64,000 bases of DNA from Deltaproteobacteria bacterium (GCA_015075075.1 JABTVA010000005.1:121944-185943), one strand, 5' to 3'; positions 38,340 through 50,520 are shown, counted from the first letter of the stretch. Program-made: numbers and translations. Notes: generated from the letters alone by a model not told the origin.

Positions 38340-40451
38340 CTAAGCCGCGTACTCTTCCGATTTGTGGCGGGTAAACGCGGCGGTCTCATTCTCGCGGCGT
38401 TTGTTGCTGGTATGGAAGACCTCGACCTTCGATTTGAGGCCGGTCGCCAGCTCAGCTATCTCCTCGCTCGCCCTGGCTATCTGCTGGGCGCTTGCGGAAG
38501 TGTCGGTTATCACGTTGGCCATCGTGGCAACGTCGCCGCTTATCTGGTCGGTCGTGGTCGACTGCTGCTCGGCCGCTGCCGCGACCTGGTGCATTCTGGA
38601 TGTCACCGCGCCGACCTTCTCGACAATCTCATGGAGGGACTGGCCTGCCGCCGTGGCGAGCTTGACCCCCTTTTCAACTGCCTTGACCTCGTGCTCCATC
38701 GAGGATATCGCCTTGCCGGTCTCCTCCTGCATGGCGGTTATCATCACGCCTATTTCCTTGGTGGCCTTCATGGTCTTTTCCGCGAGCTTCCTGACCTCGT
38801 CGGCGACAACGGCAAAGCCGCGCCCCTGCTCGCCGGCCCTCGCGGCCTCTATGGCCGCGTTCAGGGCGAGGAGGTTCGTCTGGTCGGCTATGTCGTTTAT
38901 GACGCTTATTATGTTCCCTATCTCCTCGGAGCGGCTGCCGAGCTTGGATATCGTCTCGCTCGATTCACGCGCTGATTTCGGCTATGCCGTTCATGGACCT
39001 GATCGTCTCTGAGACTATCCCCCGCTCACGGCGACCTCGTCGCTCCCTTTTGCGGCTCTGCGCGCCGGAGACGTTCCTTACCACCTCGATGATGGTGGCG
39101 CTCATCTCCTGGGCTGCGGTCGACCCGGTTTGCCTTGAAGTTTGCGACCGCGAGCCCTCGGATATCTGGACGGCGGTCGCCGAGAGCCTCCGAGGACGAC
39201 CGCGAGCTGCGCTATTGACGTATGCAGCCTGTTCACTATGAAGCGGAACCTTCGAGCATGCGGTTGAAGGCGTCGGCAGCTCCTGCTGCTCTCGTCTTCC
39301 GACGAGAGGTCGAGCTTTGAGGGTCAGGTCGTTCGTGCGCCTGACCTTGACATTGCCTCCGAGAGGTAATGGAGCGGTATGACCACCTTGCCCTTTATCA
39401 CAAGGGCGGAGCCTGTCCCGAGGACTATCACGATAAGGAGGGTCGCCGCGGAGACGGCCATGATGGCCTTCGACGCCCTCAGGTCCGCGCCTATCCGGGT
39501 ATTGACCATCTCGCCCACGGCAGCCGAGACCTCGAGTATGGTATCTATGCCCTTGGTGCTCTCTTCTATCCACTCCCTGCCGGTTATGCCGTATTCGCCC
39601 GTGGCGCTCGCGGCCATGACGGAGCTCCGCACGCTCGCGAAGCTTCCGAGGAAGGTGGCCTCCATCTTCGAGACCGCCTCCATCACCTTCGGGTCGATGC
39701 CCTGAGTTTCCTTCAGGCGGAGGACCGGCTTAAGGTTGATATCGATAATGGCGCGGAAGGTATTTAGCTTTTCGCGGGTCGCGTCGTCAACCGGGACCCG
39801 CCTTGAGACGACCCCCGCAAGCGTGGCCCGCTCCCTGCCCGAGTACTCGCCCATGAGCCAGACCGCCTGCTTCACTTCCAGGTTCATCCTGAGGGCCTCC
39901 TGGTTGGTGTCCGTGCTGGCGCTTGAGGCGAAGGCGGCGAGCCTGGCTTCCGATGCGGCGTCTATGAGGGAGGTGGCGAACTTGAACCATTCCTGGGCAG
40001 TGTAGTCCTTGGCCGGCCTGGCGATGTTTGAATCGACCCTGGCCCTCGTATTCGGGAGTTCCGAGCCGAGCCTTTCAAGTTCTTTTATCCTGGCTATCAG
40101 AAGATGGTTCCCCGGGTCCGCGTCCATCAGCAGCCTGGAGAGGTCCTGGGCGGCCTTAAGCGAACCGTCAAGCTGCTTCCTTACCCCTTCGATCCTGAGA
40201 ACTATCGCGTTCTCCGCCGGCTTGTCGGATGAGAGGGCCATGAACGTCGTCCCCCTTTCCAGGGCGGCGAACCCCGCGGCGTCAAGGAGATGGTCGGAAA
40301 GCTCGTTGGCCTCCCCCATGCGGGTAGTCTCCTTGTACCTCTGGTAGCTCCAGAGGGTGTTCCAGGCGGAAAGGATTGCGAGAGCCAGAACCAGGAAGCC
40401 TATTGCAGCCAACATGAAATTTTTGATGCTGATACGGTCTAAAAATCTCAT
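38340..40451 (-). CDS. Methyl-accepting chemotaxis protein (frameshifted)
   Basis: Membrane chemoreceptor. Residues 11-31 form the first membrane helix ([19 protein letters not shown]), a periplasmic helical sensor of about 300 residues follows, with helix two near residue 345 ([23 protein letters not shown]). A HAMP region and the signalling coiled coil come after: the hairpin tip is [33 protein letters not shown], read from about 38950 to 38785. The region 38960-39360 is broken by many slips. The ligand is unknown; the sensor resembles nitrate/nitrite-sensing helical bundles only loosely. No other chemotaxis gene is present. Confidence 0.88.
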
Positions 40452-40654
40452 ACAGCCCTCCTCAGGTCCTAATACAAAGAATTGCGTTTTTTGGGAAATA
40501 GTAAGACGCGATATTTCGTTTATCGGGAGGTCAGCGCCGATACTTTAATAAATTTCATGTTTTGTTGTGAAAAGCAAGGCTGCGGGGCCGCTTCTTAAAA
40601 CCGATTGAATTGCCGGTCACGCGTGGTAAACTCTTTGAAACTTAGGAGGGTGAG

Positions 40655-41992
40655 TTGGCTGAAAAACATGAGAAAACCGGCGCGAGGGAAGCGGCCCTCA
40701 GAGTGCTCGATAGGGTCGAGGGAGGGGCGTACGCGGACATACTGCTTGATTCCGAGCTCAAGAACCTGAGCGCCACTGACGCGGGGCTCGCAACCGAGCT
40801 CACATACGGCGTACTCAGGTGGAAGTTGAGGCTCGACTACACCATAGACCTATTCTCGTCCATAAGGGTTGCGAAGCTCGAAAGGAAGGTCCTGAACGCC
40901 CTGCGGCTCGGCGCGTACCAGCTCCTTTTCCTCACCAGGGTGCCTGCCTCTGCCGCCATCAACGAATCGGTCGAGCTCGTCAAGCCCGACAGGAAAAGGG
41001 CCGGGTTCGTGAACGCGGTCCTGAGAAAAATCCTTTCCGAAAAAGAGAGTATTGCCATGCCCGGGGAGGACTACCCTGGCCGGCGCATCTCGGTTTCCTG
41101 GTCCCATCCCGAGTGGATGGTGCGAAGGTGGGTGGAGAGGTACGGACCCGAGGAGGCAGCGGAAATCTGCAGGGCGGGGCAGGAGCCGCCCCCGAGGACA
41201 ATAAGGGTGAATACCCTTATGACGACACGGGAGCGGCTTGCCTTTGAGCTGAAAAACGAGGGCTTCGAGGCGGCAGAGACGCGCTATTCCCCTTACGGGC
41301 TTGATGTGAGGGGAGGCGGCGCGCTCGGGGCAAAGGACCAGAGGTACTATATCCAGGACGAGGCCTCCCAGCTCGTGCCTCTCCTCCTTGCCCCAGGGCC
41401 CGGAGAGGCGGTCCTGGACGCTTGCAGCGCCCCGGGGGGAAAGACATCGCACATGGCCCAGCTCATGGAGAAGAGGGGCTCGATATACGCCCTGGACAGG
41501 AACGCGGCGAGGCTCCGGGCCGTCATTGAAACGGCTTCGAGGCTCGGTGTTGATAAGATAATAAAGACCTTCGAGGCGGACGCCTCAGCGCCGCTTGGTT
41601 TCATCGAAGAGGGCACAATTGACGCGATACTCTGCGACGCGCCATGCTCGGGCCTCGGGGTGCTCAGAAGGGCTCCTGATTCCAAGTACAGGCGGAAGGA
41701 GGAGGATATAAAGGAGCTTGCCGGGATACAGGCGCGGCTTCTCGACAACCTCGCCGGGTATCTCAGGAAAGGCGGCAGGCTCGTCTATTCGGTCTGCACC
41801 TTCGAGCCCGAGGAGACGGAGGGGACGGTCTCCGGATTCCTTGAAAAGCACGGGGAGTTTTCGATAGAGGACGCTTCCGGCTATCTTCCGCCCCAATGCA
41901 GCGAGCTTGTGGACGCGGATGGTTTTCTGAGGACCTTTCCGCACAGGCACGGGATGGACGGCTTTTTCGCGGCGCGGCTCAGGAAGGATTAG
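40655..41992 (+). CDS. rsmB: 16S rRNA (cytosine-967-C5)-methyltransferase
   Basis: The N-terminal NusB-like RNA-binding domain (residues 1-140, AREAALRVLDRVEGGAYADILL) is followed by a Nol1/Nop2/Sun methyltransferase domain: SAM site DACSAPGGKTSHMAQL, CDAPCSGLGVLRRAPDSKYRR, and catalytic cysteine in YSVCTFEPEETEG. Starts at TTG 40655 after TTAGGAGGGTGAG, which positions the ribosome well. 445 residues, full length. It diverges from the chemoreceptor gene. Confidence 0.95.
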   Translation: MAEKHEKTGAREAALRVLDRVEGGAYADILLDSELKNLSATDAGLATELTYGVLRWKLRLDYTIDLFSSIRVAKLERKVLNALRLGAYQLLFLTRVPASAAINESVELVKPDRKRAGFVNAVLRKILSEKESIAMPGEDYPGRRISVSWSHPEWMVRRWVERYGPEEAAEICRAGQEPPPRTIRVNTLMTTRERLAFELKNEGFEAAETRYSPYGLDVRGGGALGAKDQRYYIQDEASQLVPLLLAPGPGEAVLDACSAPGGKTSHMAQLMEKRGSIYALDRNAARLRAVIETASRLGVDKIIKTFEADASAPLGFIEEGTIDAILCDAPCSGLGVLRRAPDSKYRRKEEDIKELAGIQARLLDNLAGYLRKGGRLVYSVCTFEPEETEGTVSGFLEKHGEFSIEDASGYLPPQCSELVDADGFLRTFPHRHGMDGFFAARLRKD

Positions 41993-42014
41993 ACGATTGG
42001 ACGGTTGAAACCGC

Positions 42015-42353
42015 TCAGGCGATTATGTCGATGATGGACTTTTCCATCTCAAAGCCGGTTTTGAGGGCCGCCGCGTTTATCGAGAGCATGTGCTTCGCGG
42101 TCATGAGAGAGACCATCTCGTAAGCAAGCTCAACGTTCGAGGCCTCGGCAATGCCCATGTCCAGGTAGCGCGCGCCGGGGCTCGGGTCGATTGAGACCGA
42201 AGCCTGCACCCCTCCCAGAGGGGCCTCCTTGAACGATACCGAATGGCGCTTGAAGCCGTCTGTGTTGGAATTGGCGACGTTGTGGGCTGTAGTATCCAGG
42301 AGTTTGAGAGAGGCGAAGATACCAGATGACGATATGCCGACAGGACGGAGCAT
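42015..42353 (-). CDS. Solo flagellar basal-body rod-like protein
   Basis: 112 residues, shorter than FlgC (about 140). The rod N-terminal motif is ASLKLLDTTAHNVANSNTDGFKR and the C-terminal rod helix is NVELAYEMVSLMTAKHMLSINAAALKTGFEMEKSIIDII. The central domain is almost gone. No other flagellar gene lies nearby. It could be an unlinked FlgC-type rod subunit or a reduced paralogue; the latter is favoured by its short centre. Confidence 0.78.
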   Translation of the reverse strand: MLRPVGISSSGIFASLKLLDTTAHNVANSNTDGFKRHSVSFKEAPLGGVQASVSIDPSPGARYLDMGIAEASNVELAYEMVSLMTAKHMLSINAAALKTGFEMEKSIIDIIA

Positions 42354-42856
42354 GCAGACCTCCTATATAGATTATCGGCAGGCCGCCTTGAGACTTTAGG
42401 GATTTTTTCGGAAAAAGAATTTTTTTTGAAACCCGATAAAATTTATAGGCATTTCGAAGGGTTTGGTTAGTGGTCGGGCCCGGTTAAGTTGGCTTTTTTT
42501 AAAAAAAGCCGGTTAGCGCGCTGTGCGCGCCATTTTATTGGTTTAGTTTCTTAAACAACCCTAGGGCACAAGGCATAGCGAGCAAAAGGGGTGGACGGTC
42601 GGCGGGGCGAGGCGGGGAAGCAGGAGCGAGGCCCCGAAGGAGGCCGAGCGACATAAGGGCCGAGCCCGGAGGCTGGAGGCGGAAAGCGAGCCGAGCCTTG
42701 TGCCCAAAAAAGCGCGGCAGTGCGATAAAAAGGCCTTTTGCGACGGGGCTTGAATACCAGATTCTTCGGCCGTTTCACTCCCTCAGAATGACAGAACAAT
42801 ATGAATCAGCCGGATTGGATTGAGCGGAGCGAAACCCGACAAACGATCTGGCGGCT
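42354..42856. other. Gap occupied mainly by repeat B
   Basis: The 503 bases between the rod-like gene and tsaC hold repeat B (42480-42741) and no gene. The last 100 bases before tsaC's end show nothing recognised. Confidence 0.5.
42480..42741 (+). repeat. Repeat B, short copy
   Basis: About 260 bases. The right arm is intact (accctagggcacaaggcatagcg to gagccgagccttgtgccc), but the left arm carrying the cgtgaacgggcc hairpin is missing. Confidence 0.75.
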
Positions 42857-43468
42857 CTATTCGATTATCAATGAGGAAGGAATCTCGCCCTCTCTAATGA
42901 CTATCGGTCGCTCCCCTGTGGCGTCCACGATGGTGGACCCTTTCCCTCCCTTTAGCGCCACGCCGTCTATGAGGATGTCGATAGAGCCGTCGAAATAAGA
43001 GAGCACCTCTTCTGGCCTTGTGGCGGGCGGCCTGCCGGAGGGGTTTGCGCTCGTTGAGGTTATGGGAGAGGATAGCGTTTTGGAAAGCCTTTGGGCAAGG
43101 GCGCTCCCTGAGAGCCGGACCCCGATGGTGCCGGTCCCGGCTGTGAGCCTCAATGGAAGGCCCGGCCCGGCCTTGAGCACAAGGGTCAGCGGGCCGGGCC
43201 AGAACTTTTGAATGAGCTTATGGGCGAGCGGGGTGATGATGGAAGCGACGCTACCGAGCATCCCGGCATCTCCGATTATGAGGGGGATGGGGCTCGATAG
43301 CGGCCTGCCTTTAATTTGATAAAGGGTTTCTACCGCATTTTCATTGAAAGGGTCGACGCAGAGGCCGTAGAAGGTCTCTGTAGGGTAAGCTATGACCCCT
43401 CCGGCCCTGAAGACCTCTGTCGCGCCCGAGTAATCGGCTTGAGCCTGGATTATAGAAGTTCCGGGCAT
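42857..43468 (-). CDS. tsaC: L-threonylcarbamoyladenylate synthase
   Basis: Makes threonylcarbamoyl-AMP for the t6A modification of tRNA. 203 residues with the Sua5/YciO/YrdC pattern: GGVIAYPTETFYGLCVDPFNENAVETLYQIKGRP, FWPGPLTLVLKA, TIGVRLSGSALAQ and SPITSTSANPSG. Five bases separate it from purE on the same strand; the order purH-purD-purE-tsaC suggests a long operon. Confidence 0.94.
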   Translation of the reverse strand: MPGTSIIQAQADYSGATEVFRAGGVIAYPTETFYGLCVDPFNENAVETLYQIKGRPLSSPIPLIIGDAGMLGSVASIITPLAHKLIQKFWPGPLTLVLKAGPGLPLRLTAGTGTIGVRLSGSALAQRLSKTLSSPITSTSANPSGRPPATRPEEVLSYFDGSIDILIDGVALKGGKGSTIVDATGERPIVIREGEIPSSLIIE

Positions 43469-43472
43469 ATTC

Positions 43473-43970
43473 TCATGCCTTGAGCTTCTTCGCTTTCTCC
43501 TCGACCTGGCCCGCCATCTCCTCCCTGTGCCGCTTGAGGGCGTCTCTCAGGGAAGCGTCTCCGGTTGAGAGTATCTGGACGGCGAAGATCCCTGCGTTCT
43601 TTGCACCGGCCTTTCCTATGGCCATGGAGGCAACCGGCACGCCGCCAGGCATCTGGACGGTCGAGAGTAGCGAGTCGAGGCCTTTCAGCGGGCTTGAGTC
43701 TATGGGCACGCCTATTACCGGAAGCGTTGTCTCGGCGGCAAGGAAGCCCGCAAGGTGCGCGGCGCTCCCTGCACCGGCTATGATGACCTTTATGCCGCGG
43801 CCTTCCGCGCTCCTCGCGTATTCGAGCGTCCTCTTTGGGGTCCTGTGCGCAGAGGAGACGGTCATCTCGTAAGGGACGTTGAAACTTTTAAGTACCTTTG
43901 CGGCCTCTTCCATGACGGGAAGGTCTGAATCGCTCCCCATGAGTATGCCTACGAGAGGTGTATTTGACAT
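43473..43970 (-). CDS. purE: N5-carboxyaminoimidazole ribonucleotide mutase
   Basis: Purine synthesis: rearranges N5-CAIR to CAIR. 165 residues with [17 protein letters not shown], the SAHRTP active-site motif and [14 protein letters not shown]. No purK is present in the window. Frame intact. Confidence 0.96.
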   Translation of the reverse strand: MSNTPLVGILMGSDSDLPVMEEAAKVLKSFNVPYEMTVSSAHRTPKRTLEYARSAEGRGIKVIIAGAGSAAHLAGFLAAETTLPVIGVPIDSSPLKGLDSLLSTVQMPGGVPVASMAIGKAGAKNAGIFAVQILSTGDASLRDALKRHREEMAGQVEEKAKKLKA

Positions 43971-44091
43971 GCGAAATCTCCTTTTCCAAATCGGTAATTA
44001 ATCTCTACGGGTTGAATTCCCCGCTTGCGGCGCGTTTTGTTTTGACCTCCTCCCGTCAAGGGGAGGGAGGTTTGACATACCCTGGAGCAAG

Positions 44092-45385
<1,294 letters not shown>

Positions 45386-45412
45386 CTGTTGCCCTTCTCC
45401 GGTGATTTTAGC

Positions 45413-45527
45413 AGGTTGTTGAAAAGCTCAATTGTTGTGTCGTTTTCAAATTGTCATTGCAGCGTACAAAAAGTACGCCTCATTCCTCATTTTTCGACCC
45501 TTGCATCTTGAGCTTTTTGAGCAGCCT
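45413..45527 (+). repeat. Repeat A, copy 4
   Basis: Left end aggttgttgaaaagctcaattg, centre agcgtacaaaaagtacgcctc, right end cttgagctttttgagcagcct. It separates purD from purH. Confidence 0.82.
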
Positions 45528-45554
45528 GTGAGATTTTGGGTTTTTCAGCACCTG

Positions 45555-47130
45555 TCAGTGCCTGAAATGCCTTACGCCTGTAAATACCATCGCGATGCCG
45601 TGCTCGTTCGCCGCCTTTATGACCTCTTCGTCGCGTATCGAGCCGCCGGGCTGGATAATGGCGGTCACGCCGTGCCCTGCAGCGAGGTCCACGTTGTCCC
45701 TGAACGGAAGAAGGCGCAGAGGCCATGACAGACCCCTTTACGGAGAGCCTGGCGTCAGCCGCTTTCGCGAGGCTATGCGGTCGAGTCTATCCGGGACATC
45801 TGGCCTGCGCCGATGCTGATCGTCCGTGTCCCTTTGCGAATATGATGGCGTTGCTCTCAACGTGCTTGCAGACGTTCCAGGCGAAGAGGAGGTCTCGAGC
45901 TCTTTGTCATTCGGCCCGCGTTCCGTTACGGTCTTAAGGTCTGAGGCGCTCGATATCGAGCCCCTGTAGGAGCACGCCGCCGGATACCCTCTTTATGTCG
46001 AGGTCAGCAGGGCCGAAGGAGAGGACTTCCGGCTTGATATCGCCCATCTCAAGGAGGCGGAGGTTCTTCTTGGATGATAGCGCTTCGAGCGCCTCTGGCG
46101 CGAACTCCGGGGCTATCACGGCCTCGAGGAATATCTTCCCCAGCTCCTCGGCGACTTCCCTGGTCACCTTTCTATTGAGGCCCACGATTCCGCCGAACGC
46201 CGAGGTCTTGTCGCACTCGTAGGCGAGCCTGTAGGCGCCAAGGAGCCCGGCTTTCGATACTGCGGTGCCGCAGGGGTTATTGTGTTTTACAATCACCGCC
46301 GCCGGCTCGTGGAATTCTGCCGCGAGGTTGAGGGCCGCGTGGAGGTCGAGGATGTTATTATAGGAAAGCTCCTTCCCCTGTAGCTGCCTGGCTCCGGCGA
46401 GCCCGGCCTGTCCCTTTAGGCGCCTCCTGTAGAAGGCTGCCTTCTGGTGGGGGTTTTCGCCGTAGCGGAGGTCCTGCACCTTCTCGAACTGGATGGTGTA
46501 GGTGTCCGGGAACTCCTTCCTCGGCTCGGCCTCGGGGATGTCGGGCACGGTGCCGAGGTAATTCGAGATGGCCGCGTCGTAGCGGGCCGTGAGCTGAAAT
46601 ACCTTTTTAGCGAGCGCGAACCTCGTCATCTTCGAAAGGCAGTTCTTCTTCTCCTTCATCTCGGAGACTACGCCAGCGTAGTCCGAGGGGTCGACGACAA
46701 CGGCCACGTCCTCGTAGTTCTTTGCCGCGGCCCGTATCATGGTCGGCCCGCCTATGTCTATGTTCTCTATGGCGTCCTCGATGGTCGCGCCTTTGGCGAT
46801 GGTGTCCTCGAAGGCGTAGAGGTTCACGACCACCATGTCGATGGGGAGTATCCCGTTCGTCTCCATCTCCTTCTGGTGCGCGGGGTTTCCGCGCATGCCG
46901 AGTATGCCGCCGTGTATCTTCGGGTGGAGGGTCTTGAGCCTGCCGTCGAGCATCTCAGGGAAACCCGTGTAGGAAGATATGGGGATCACGGTCACCCCGG
47001 CGTTCTTTATAAGCTCTGCCGTTCCGCCTGTCGAGATTATCTCCACCCCGGCTGCCGAGAGCTCCTTTGCGAACTCGACCACGCCGGTCTTGTCGGTTAC
47101 GCTTATTATCGCTCGCCTTATCCTTTTCAT
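45555..47130 (-). CDS. purH: Bifunctional AICAR transformylase / IMP cyclohydrolase (frameshifted)
   Basis: Last two steps of IMP synthesis. The N-terminal cyclohydrolase ([44 protein letters not shown]) and the transformylase ([24 protein letters not shown]) are intact to about 45940. From 45935 to 45700 several slips occur, then the correct C-terminus resumes ([34 protein letters not shown]) and stops at 45555-45557. First gene of the pur run. Its upstream side is now the restriction-modification island. Confidence 0.94.
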
Positions 47131-47227
47131 TTTAAATAAACGTATCCTCCTTAAGAGAAGTCAGGTCCTTTTAAAAGCAACAGATTATTTTCTTTTACGT
47201 ACCTGAGTATTTTTCCTGAAAATACGC

Positions 47228-48097
47228 TCAGATTAAAAAACCGCGATCTAGTCCATATTGCACTCCTGTATCCCAATCTGATGTAAGATAATCTCTTACA
47301 AAATTGAAAAGATGACACACCACATCCGAGAAGATCGGGTTTTTTTCGTAATCAGGTAAAAATCTAAATTCTCTATCAGTATTTTTTTGTTTTCTTAAAA
47401 CATAAATCTGATCAACTTTAAATTTTTTTAGATTAATTTGTTCTGTTAATTTAAGCCATTCAGCAACAACAATATATAATGCATTAGGATTTCAGAATTT
47501 TAATTGTTCTGCCGCAGTAGAAGAACCTTCAAGCATTGTTTTGTCCAAATATGTCTTACATTCTATTGCGACAGCTGGAATTTGAAGCAAATAATCAACT
47601 CTATTTTCACTTCCCAATACTTGCATTTGTGTTTCTATGTTGATTCCAATAACGAAGTCATGATCCTTAGTCTCGAGCTGTGCGCTTGGAATTGTGACCA
47701 TTTCAGAAAAATTTCTATATGAGAAAAAAATATCCTTAAATGTTTTTGCCTTTCCAATCAAGACAGACCTGGAAAAATCCCGAACCAGATCTTTAAACAA
47801 ATAAAACATAAATTCCTCAAGAACAGTAGAATGCAAATTTGAACGCGCATCGAATTTTTCGGCATACTTTTGCTGATCAATAAAATCCTTGTAGCCTGAA
47901 AAAAGGGCGACTCTTCTCGCAAGGACGCTATTATCAGCATCTGATGGAGTTGCTTTTGGACCAATTAAGTCCATATTTGCCTTTTGCCAAATATTATAGT
48001 GCTTCCTGATTTCTTTAAGAAATAATCTTGATTCCTTATCACAGTATTTTGATCTATGAGTCTCTTTTTGCTTTAGGTTGTCTCCATGCACAAACAT
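47228..48097 (-). CDS. Bpu10I/DdeI-like type II restriction endonuclease (in-frame TGA)
   Basis: About 289 codons, AT-rich and unlike the rest of the window. A PD-(D/E)XK active site is visible in NRVDYLLQIPAVAIECKTYLDKTM. The next motif, DQIYVLRKQKN, follows an in-frame TGA at 47492-47494 (EQLKF-stop-NPNALYIVV); relatives have glycine there, so one base (GGA to TGA) accounts for it. The frame then runs to a TGA at 47228-47230. The family assignment (RE_Bpu10I) is from memory of its motifs. It overlaps nothing but lies one base from the methyltransferase gene, on the same strand. Confidence 0.75.
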
Positions 48098-48098
48098 T

Positions 48099-49289
48099 TT
48101 ACTCTCCTAAATTGGAAAGAAGATTTTTTGCAATTGACGCTGCCAGCAACGGAGGAACAGCATTTCCAATTTGGTTGTATTGACAGAGGAACTTTTCGTT
48201 AAAACGACCCTCCGATTCTAATAAGCGAGTGGATACTACTGTAGGTTTCCCCTTAAACACGTACCAATCAGGAAAAGATTGTATTCTCGCTCCTTCCCGC
48301 GCAGTAAAATTGCGATGCTGATAGGGGTGGACAAAGTTTGCATAAAAAGATGCCGGAATTGTATGACAGGTCTTATCAGGCCTCATTCTTCGATTATTTT
48401 GGTCATAGATTTTTTTGCTTATCTCGCCATTTCCATTCCTCTTTAAAGGCCAATGATGGAATGGAACATCGGAAATTGAATCGCCACATTTCATCGTGGA
48501 AAATCGTAAAACCATTCTTTTTGAATGATTCATGGCTTTGTGATTATAGATTTTTCCAGCCGCGTTCCTTAAAGATAATTGATATTCATTCTGTGCTTCT
48601 TTTTCGTAATCCATTTCCTCCGCGCCTTCACTTGCTTGCAGTTCAGGTAGGTCGGAAATTGCAGCCCATAGATCAGGGCACGGCTTTAAATTAGTATCGA
48701 AAAGAGTACCTTTTTGCCTTGATAAATCTATGTGAGTTGGCACTGGAAAGGGTTTTTTTAATTCCTTTTTTGATGCAATAACAAAAAGTCTTTTCCTTAT
48801 TTGCGGGACACCATAATTAGTGGCTTCCAAGATATCATAATAAACATAATATCCGAGTCCATTCAATTCCTTCTCTATTATTCCTATAACATATTTGTTG
48901 TCTTTGGTTTTTATATTAACCAAATTGGGCACGTTTTCTAATATCAATATTTTTGGTTTCAAAATGTCGGCAACTCTTAAAAGCTCAATAAAAAGAGAGT
49001 TTCTTGGATCTTTTGGATCCCCAGCACCTTTTCTGCAAATCGAAAATCCCTGGCAAGGTGGGCCACCCAATATTACGTCAGGTTTGCGAGTACCCCTGAA
49101 TTGTTTTTTTAGCTCATCATCTGAAAGGTTTCTTATGTCATCAATAATCACTATGGCATTTTTATGATTGAATAAAAACGTCTCAGCAGCCCACTTGTCA
49201 GTTTCGATTCCGCCAATTATTCTATAGCCAGCAAGATAAAACCCTAAACTAAATCCGCCTGCACCAGAAAAGGTATCTAAGACGTTCAT
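48099..49289 (-). CDS. DNA (cytosine-5)-methyltransferase, type II
   Basis: 396 residues. Motif I is DTFSGAGGFSLGF, motif IV with the catalytic cysteine is GGPPCQGFS, motif VI is ILENVPN, motif VIII is QIRKRLF, and motif X is NQIGNAVPPLLAASIA. The target-recognition region lies between residues 200 and 320. AT-rich codons (AAA, ATA, TTT) set it apart from neighbours. With the adjacent endonuclease it forms a two-gene restriction-modification system, probably acquired. Frame intact, as needed to protect the host. Confidence 0.95.
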   Translation of the reverse strand: MNVLDTFSGAGGFSLGFYLAGYRIIGGIETDKWAAETFLFNHKNAIVIIDDIRNLSDDELKKQFRGTRKPDVILGGPPCQGFSICRKGAGDPKDPRNSLFIELLRVADILKPKILILENVPNLVNIKTKDNKYVIGIIEKELNGLGYYVYYDILEATNYGVPQIRKRLFVIASKKELKKPFPVPTHIDLSRQKGTLFDTNLKPCPDLWAAISDLPELQASEGAEEMDYEKEAQNEYQLSLRNAAGKIYNHKAMNHSKRMVLRFSTMKCGDSISDVPFHHWPLKRNGNGEISKKIYDQNNRRMRPDKTCHTIPASFYANFVHPYQHRNFTAREGARIQSFPDWYVFKGKPTVVSTRLLESEGRFNEKFLCQYNQIGNAVPPLLAASIAKNLLSNLGE

Positions 49290-49316
49290 GTTTTTCCTTC
49301 TGAATATTATTAAAGC

Positions 49317-50520
49317 TCAGAACCCCATGTTCCTTATGAATTCCCGCTCGAACCGGGGGCTCCCTGAAAGCGGCACGTATCTGGCCGATTCCGCAAGCTC
49401 CTCGGCCTCTTCCTTTTTCCGGCCGGAGAGGGCCAGGGCCGCCCCTTCGAGCGCGGCGTCCCCTACATACCTGACCTCATCCCACCGCTCATCCAGGAGC
49501 CCTATGCCTTTAAGGGCCGCAGGGCTCAAATGGGCCCCGAACGCGCCCGCGACGTATACCCGCTCGACCTCCCCGGGGCTTATTCCGGCTTTTTCAAGCA
49601 GTACGGCCATCCCTGCCCTGGTCGCGGACTTTGCGGTCTGGAGCGCCCTCACGTCCGGCTGGTTTATCCGCACCTCTTTTGGGCGTCCCTGAGAGGACAA
49701 AGGAGTTTCCGTCCTTTCCGGGCTGTATCCTGGACGCGAGGTTAGTCTTACCTCGTCCCTGTCGAGGATCCTCCCGGATTTGTCTATCACCCCGGCATTT
49801 ATGAGCCTGTGCATTGATCTACAAGCCCCGAACCGCATATAGCGCGCGGCGATATTTCGATGACTTCGAGGCGGAGCGCGTCCCTCTATCCGAGGCCCTC
49901 GATTGCGCCGGGCCCGGCAACCATGCCTGCTCGACCTCTCCGCCCTCGAATGCCGGGGCCAGTGCTGCGGAAGTGGCGAATATAGTCCCGCTTACGCCGA
50001 GGAGTATCTCGCTATTCGTGCCCACGTCTATGACGAGCGCGGGCCTCTCCGCTTTCCTAAGCCCCAGTGCAAGCGCGACCGCGACCGCGTCGCCGCGACA
50101 AAGTTCCCCGATAAGGGAAAGAGGTGAAAATCCCCGCATCGCAATCGAGCCCGGCCTCTGAGGCGGTAAGGCCTTGAATCCCTGAATACCGGCCTGTACG
50201 GGATTTCGAGAGCGGCTCCGGCGAGATGCCGAGGAAGAGGTGCTCCATGACGGTATTACCGGCTATGGACACCTCCTGCACGAGGGACTTTCTTTCCCCG
50301 CAAGCTCCTCGATGAGGCCGTTGCAGGCGTTCCTGGCCGCCTCTGCAATCCCCCGGAGGGGAGCTGGCCGGCCAGGGCCGCATCCATCCTCGATATCACG
50401 TCCCGCCCCATGCGGCCTGCGGGTTGGGGAGCGCTGCGGAAACTTCGATGGAATTTGACCTGAGGTCCACGAGCGCGCCAGCGATCGTTGTCGTCCTGAG
50501 GTCTATGGCTATGCCTAAAC
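49317..50520 (-). CDS. ASKHA-domain (DUF4445) corrinoid-activation-like protein (frameshifted)
   Basis: ATPase-like protein related to RACo/RamA, which reactivate corrinoid proteins by reduction. Recognisable pieces are GIAIDLRTTTIAGALVDLRS (about 50510-50455), VSIAGNTVMEHLFLGISPEPL, ALVIDVGTNSEILLG, DVRALQTAKSATRAGMAVLLEKAGI and YVAGAFGAHLSPAALKGIGLLD. Slips occur near 50430, 50330, 50140 and 49830. The usual N-terminal 2Fe-2S ferredoxin domain of RamA/RACo is not seen upstream; there is only a terminator and repeat A. Start codon unclear. It may reactivate the short MetH encoded at 6.2 kb (inference). Confidence 0.82.

Noticed and set aside
47228..49289. Alternative genetic code (TGA = Gly) in the restriction island
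   Set aside because: Only one internal TGA is found, ordinary GGA/GGG/GGC glycine codons are frequent in both genes, and the endonuclease itself ends at TGA.
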